This document shows positions 62,082 to 64,000 of a stretch of 64,000 bases of DNA, in pieces. Source of the DNA: Clostridiales bacterium (GTDB taxonomy: Bacteria; Actinomycetota; Coriobacteriia; Anaerosomatales; SLCP01); contig JAGXSG010000008.1 of the NCBI GenBank assembly GCA_018333995.1, positions 123,290 through 187,289 on the forward strand, written 5' to 3'. Within the stretch, counting starts at the first letter, position 1. Every line of letters begins with the position of its first letter. Position numbers and translations under genes: made by a program. Under the pieces are notes generated by a model that had not been told where the DNA came from, searched no databases, and saw only the letters and a list, made by a program, of their open reading frames with translations.

Positions 62082-63432
62082 GGAGCGGACGGGCGGGGCG
62101 AGTCACAGCTTCACGGCTGAAGACATCGCGTCGTCGCGGATCGCGGCTTACAACACGAAGGACTCGGTAAAGCGCCATCTCCATCGCTTGCTGATCGAGG
62201 AGATGGGCACCGAGATCGGCGCATCAGACGCTGACGACACTCTGTTGCGTATGAGGATCGAACAGAAGCTCAACGAGCTTCTCGACAGGGAGACGACACC
62301 GCTTTCTGCGGCCGACCGCAGGGAGATCGTACTCGACGTGCTCGACAACGTCCTCGGATACGGGCCGATCCAGACTCTGCTCGAAGATCCCGAGGTCACT
62401 GAGGTGATGGTGAACAACCCCAACACGATCTACCTCGAGCGCAAGGGGCGGATCTTCCAGACCGACCGGCGGTTCATCGACGAGGCGCACCTGCTGCGCA
62501 TCATCGACAAGATCGTAGGGCAGGTGGGGAGGCGAATCGACGAGGCGTCTCCGATGGTCGACGCGCGGCTGCCGGACGGCTCGCGCGTGAACGCGGTGAT
62601 CCACCCGCTCGCGATCAACGGTCCGATGCTCACGGTGCGCAAGTTCTCGCGAGACCCGTTCACGGTGGACGATCTCATCAACTTTGGCACGCTCACCCCC
62701 AACGTGGCGATGTTCCTTGAGGCGTGCGTCCGCGGCAAGCTGAACATCCTGATCTCAGGCGGGACCGGGACAGGCAAGACTACGCTGCTAAACGTCGTCT
62801 CGCTCTTCGTCCCGAACGACGAGCGCGTCATCACAATCGAAGATGCCGCCGAGCTCAGGCTCGGCCAGGAGCACGTGTTGCGGCTCGAATCGCGCCCGCC
62901 CAACATCGAAGGCAAGGGGCAGGTGGCGATTCGCGACCTCGTGCGGAACTCGCTTCGCATGCGGCCTGACCGCATCATCGTCGGCGAGGTGCGCGGCACC
63001 GAGGCGCTCGACATGCTGCAGGCGATGAACACCGGGCATGAGGGCTCGCTCTCGACCATCCACGCGAACTCGCCGCGCGACGCGCTCGCGCGGCTCGAGA
63101 CCATGGTGCTCATGTCCGGACTCGACCTGCCGGTGCGTGCGATCCGCGAGCAGACCTCCTCGGCGATCGACCTCATCGTCCACCTGAGCCGCCTGCGCGA
63201 CGGGTCGCGCAAAGTGGTACAGGTCTCCGAGGTCGGCGGCATGGAAGGCGACACGATCATCATGCAAGACGTCTTCTACTTCGACTACTCGATGGGCGTG
63301 GACGAGGACGGGCGGTTCAGGGGCGTGCTCAAAGGGACAGGGTTGCGTCCGAGCTTCACGCGGCGTCTCGAAGATCTCGGCGTGCACACACCAGGCGACC
63401 TGTTCGAGCACGAGCCTCCAGAGAGGCGATGA
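62071..63432 (+). CDS. cpaF: Secretion ATPase CpaF/TadA
   Basis: 453 residues. Walker A is ISGGTGTGKTTLLNVVS (near residue 230). The Asp box and Walker B follow (ITIEDAAELRLGQEHVLRLE; RPDRIIVGEVRGTEALDMLQ), and the His box lies in GHEGSLSTIHANSPRDAL. It is a hexameric type II/IV secretion ATPase that powers Flp pilus assembly. Its platform proteins TadB and TadC are expected beyond the right edge. Confidence 0.95.
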   Translation: MSLKERTGGASHSFTAEDIASSRIAAYNTKDSVKRHLHRLLIEEMGTEIGASDADDTLLRMRIEQKLNELLDRETTPLSAADRREIVLDVLDNVLGYGPIQTLLEDPEVTEVMVNNPNTIYLERKGRIFQTDRRFIDEAHLLRIIDKIVGQVGRRIDEASPMVDARLPDGSRVNAVIHPLAINGPMLTVRKFSRDPFTVDDLINFGTLTPNVAMFLEACVRGKLNILISGGTGTGKTTLLNVVSLFVPNDERVITIEDAAELRLGQEHVLRLESRPPNIEGKGQVAIRDLVRNSLRMRPDRIIVGEVRGTEALDMLQAMNTGHEGSLSTIHANSPRDALARLETMVLMSGLDLPVRAIREQTSSAIDLIVHLSRLRDGSRKVVQVSEVGGMEGDTIIMQDVFYFDYSMGVDEDGRFRGVLKGTGLRPSFTRRLEDLGVHTPGDLFEHEPPERR

Positions 63433-63436
63433 TGTG

Positions 63437-64000
63437 ATGCGGACGGCTCACCGGAGACGCGCGTTCACGCTCGTGATAGGGATGTCGCTTGCTGTGGGCA
63501 TCGCAGTCGCTCCGATCGCACTCGCGTCGGCCGTCGCTAAGCACGTGCTCGTCGCGCAAAGCGTCGACTCTTCCGAGTACCCAACGATTGCGCTCACTAT
63601 CACGCTTCCCGTTGAGATGCTTGCGGGAGGCGAAGGCGAGACGGCATTCACGGTGCTGGAGAACACTGCCGAGCGAGAGATTCTCAGCGTTGAGCCGTTG
63701 GCGGCCGCGCGGGCGCCGATGGACGTGTTACTGCTCATCGACACTAGCGGCAGCATGCAAGGAACGCCGATGGCCGACGCCAAGACAGCGGCCCGTGCGT
63801 TCGTGGCAGCCAAAGGCGCGGGCGACGAGATCGCGATCGTTTCCTTCGACAGTGAGGCCGAGGTGCGCTCGGCGTTCACGAACGACCGCGCGGCGCTCAA
63901 CGCCGCGATCGACACTCTGGAGGCCCGGGGCAACACGGCGCTCTACGACGGGGTGGTGAAGAGCGCGGGGCTCCTTTCGGCCCGGCAAGATCGCGAGAGG
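63437..64000 (+). CDS. Exported von Willebrand factor A-domain protein (partial)
   Basis: The first 188 codons are visible; the gene continues past the right edge. It starts at the ATG at 63437 (a GTG lies one codon before), 4 bases after cpaF. A signal-peptide-like helix covers about residues 10-32. The VWA domain carries the metal-binding motif DTSGSM (about residues 100-105). Actinobacterial tad loci often have such a protein next to or fused with TadB/TadC-type genes. A role in pilus assembly or adhesion is inferred. Confidence 0.85.
   Translation, partial: MRTAHRRRAFTLVIGMSLAVGIAVAPIALASAVAKHVLVAQSVDSSEYPTIALTITLPVEMLAGGEGETAFTVLENTAEREILSVEPLAAARAPMDVLLLIDTSGSMQGTPMADAKTAARAFVAAKGAGDEIAIVSFDSEAEVRSAFTNDRAALNAAIDTLEARGNTALYDGVVKSAGLLSARQDRER

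Overview
High-GC DNA with dense operons, many GTG starts and frequent ATGA/GTGA stop-start overlaps. The gene set fits an anaerobic, amino-acid-using actinobacterium, most likely near the Coriobacteriia: an oxidative ornithine pathway (ord-ortAB-oraSE-orr), futalosine menaquinone synthesis (mqnE/A/C), a Tad/Flp pilus operon and an octaheme nitrite reductase. The taxonomic placement is inference; no rRNA or tRNA gene was found.

Layout. 1-5.2 kb: the 5' part of a Tat-exported iron-sulfur oxidoreductase subunit read leftward, with a CsoR/CstR-like palindrome upstream, then a lipoprotein, a pirin, a DUF1295 membrane protein and RecQ. 5.2-8.3 kb: a decay zone with an antitoxin beside a gutted PIN toxin, fragments of a racemase and of a DUF1295 gene, a GSU2403-type nucleotidyltransferase and a GNAT acetyltransferase. 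8.4-17.2 kb: the ornithine operon, interrupted by a vapBC pair on the other strand. 17.4-23.5 kb: a PAS histidine kinase, cardiolipin synthase and two exported or membrane proteins of unknown function. 23.6-27.3 kb: a cobalamin riboswitch, a terminator and a btuFCD-type importer, which fits the B12 requirement of OraSE.

27.4-32.9 kb: a second island of toxin-antitoxin-like genes. It holds fitAB-like genes, a DUF6036 nucleotidyltransferase with a winged-helix partner, a gutted YhcG nuclease gene, and an intact RelE toxin beside a broken antitoxin. It also holds two pieces copied from the 3' ends of genes elsewhere in the window, one on each side of a lipoprotein MsrA gene. 33-38.6 kb: redox genes (octaheme nitrite reductase lipoprotein, NDH-2, glutaredoxin, and a protein joining a ferredoxin-thioredoxin-reductase catalytic domain to a Rieske domain), then slipin and NfeD. 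38.8-45.4 kb: cysK with an Rrf2 regulator, then livKHMGF.

45.4-50.8 kb: a leftward menaquinone operon, mqnE-mqnA-mqnC, followed by an MTAP-family phosphorylase and an amidohydrolase that probably process the aminofutalosine intermediate. 51-57.6 kb: a C_GCAxxG_C_C protein, tilS-hpt-ftsH and a NarL-type two-component pair. 57.8-64 kb: the Tad pilus operon (flp, tadE, tadG-like, cpaB, cpaE, cpaF, VWA protein), which runs off the right edge. Genes that fit together are the B12 importer with the B12-dependent ornithine mutase, menaquinone synthesis with NDH-2 and nitrite reductase, and cysK with its Rrf2 regulator.
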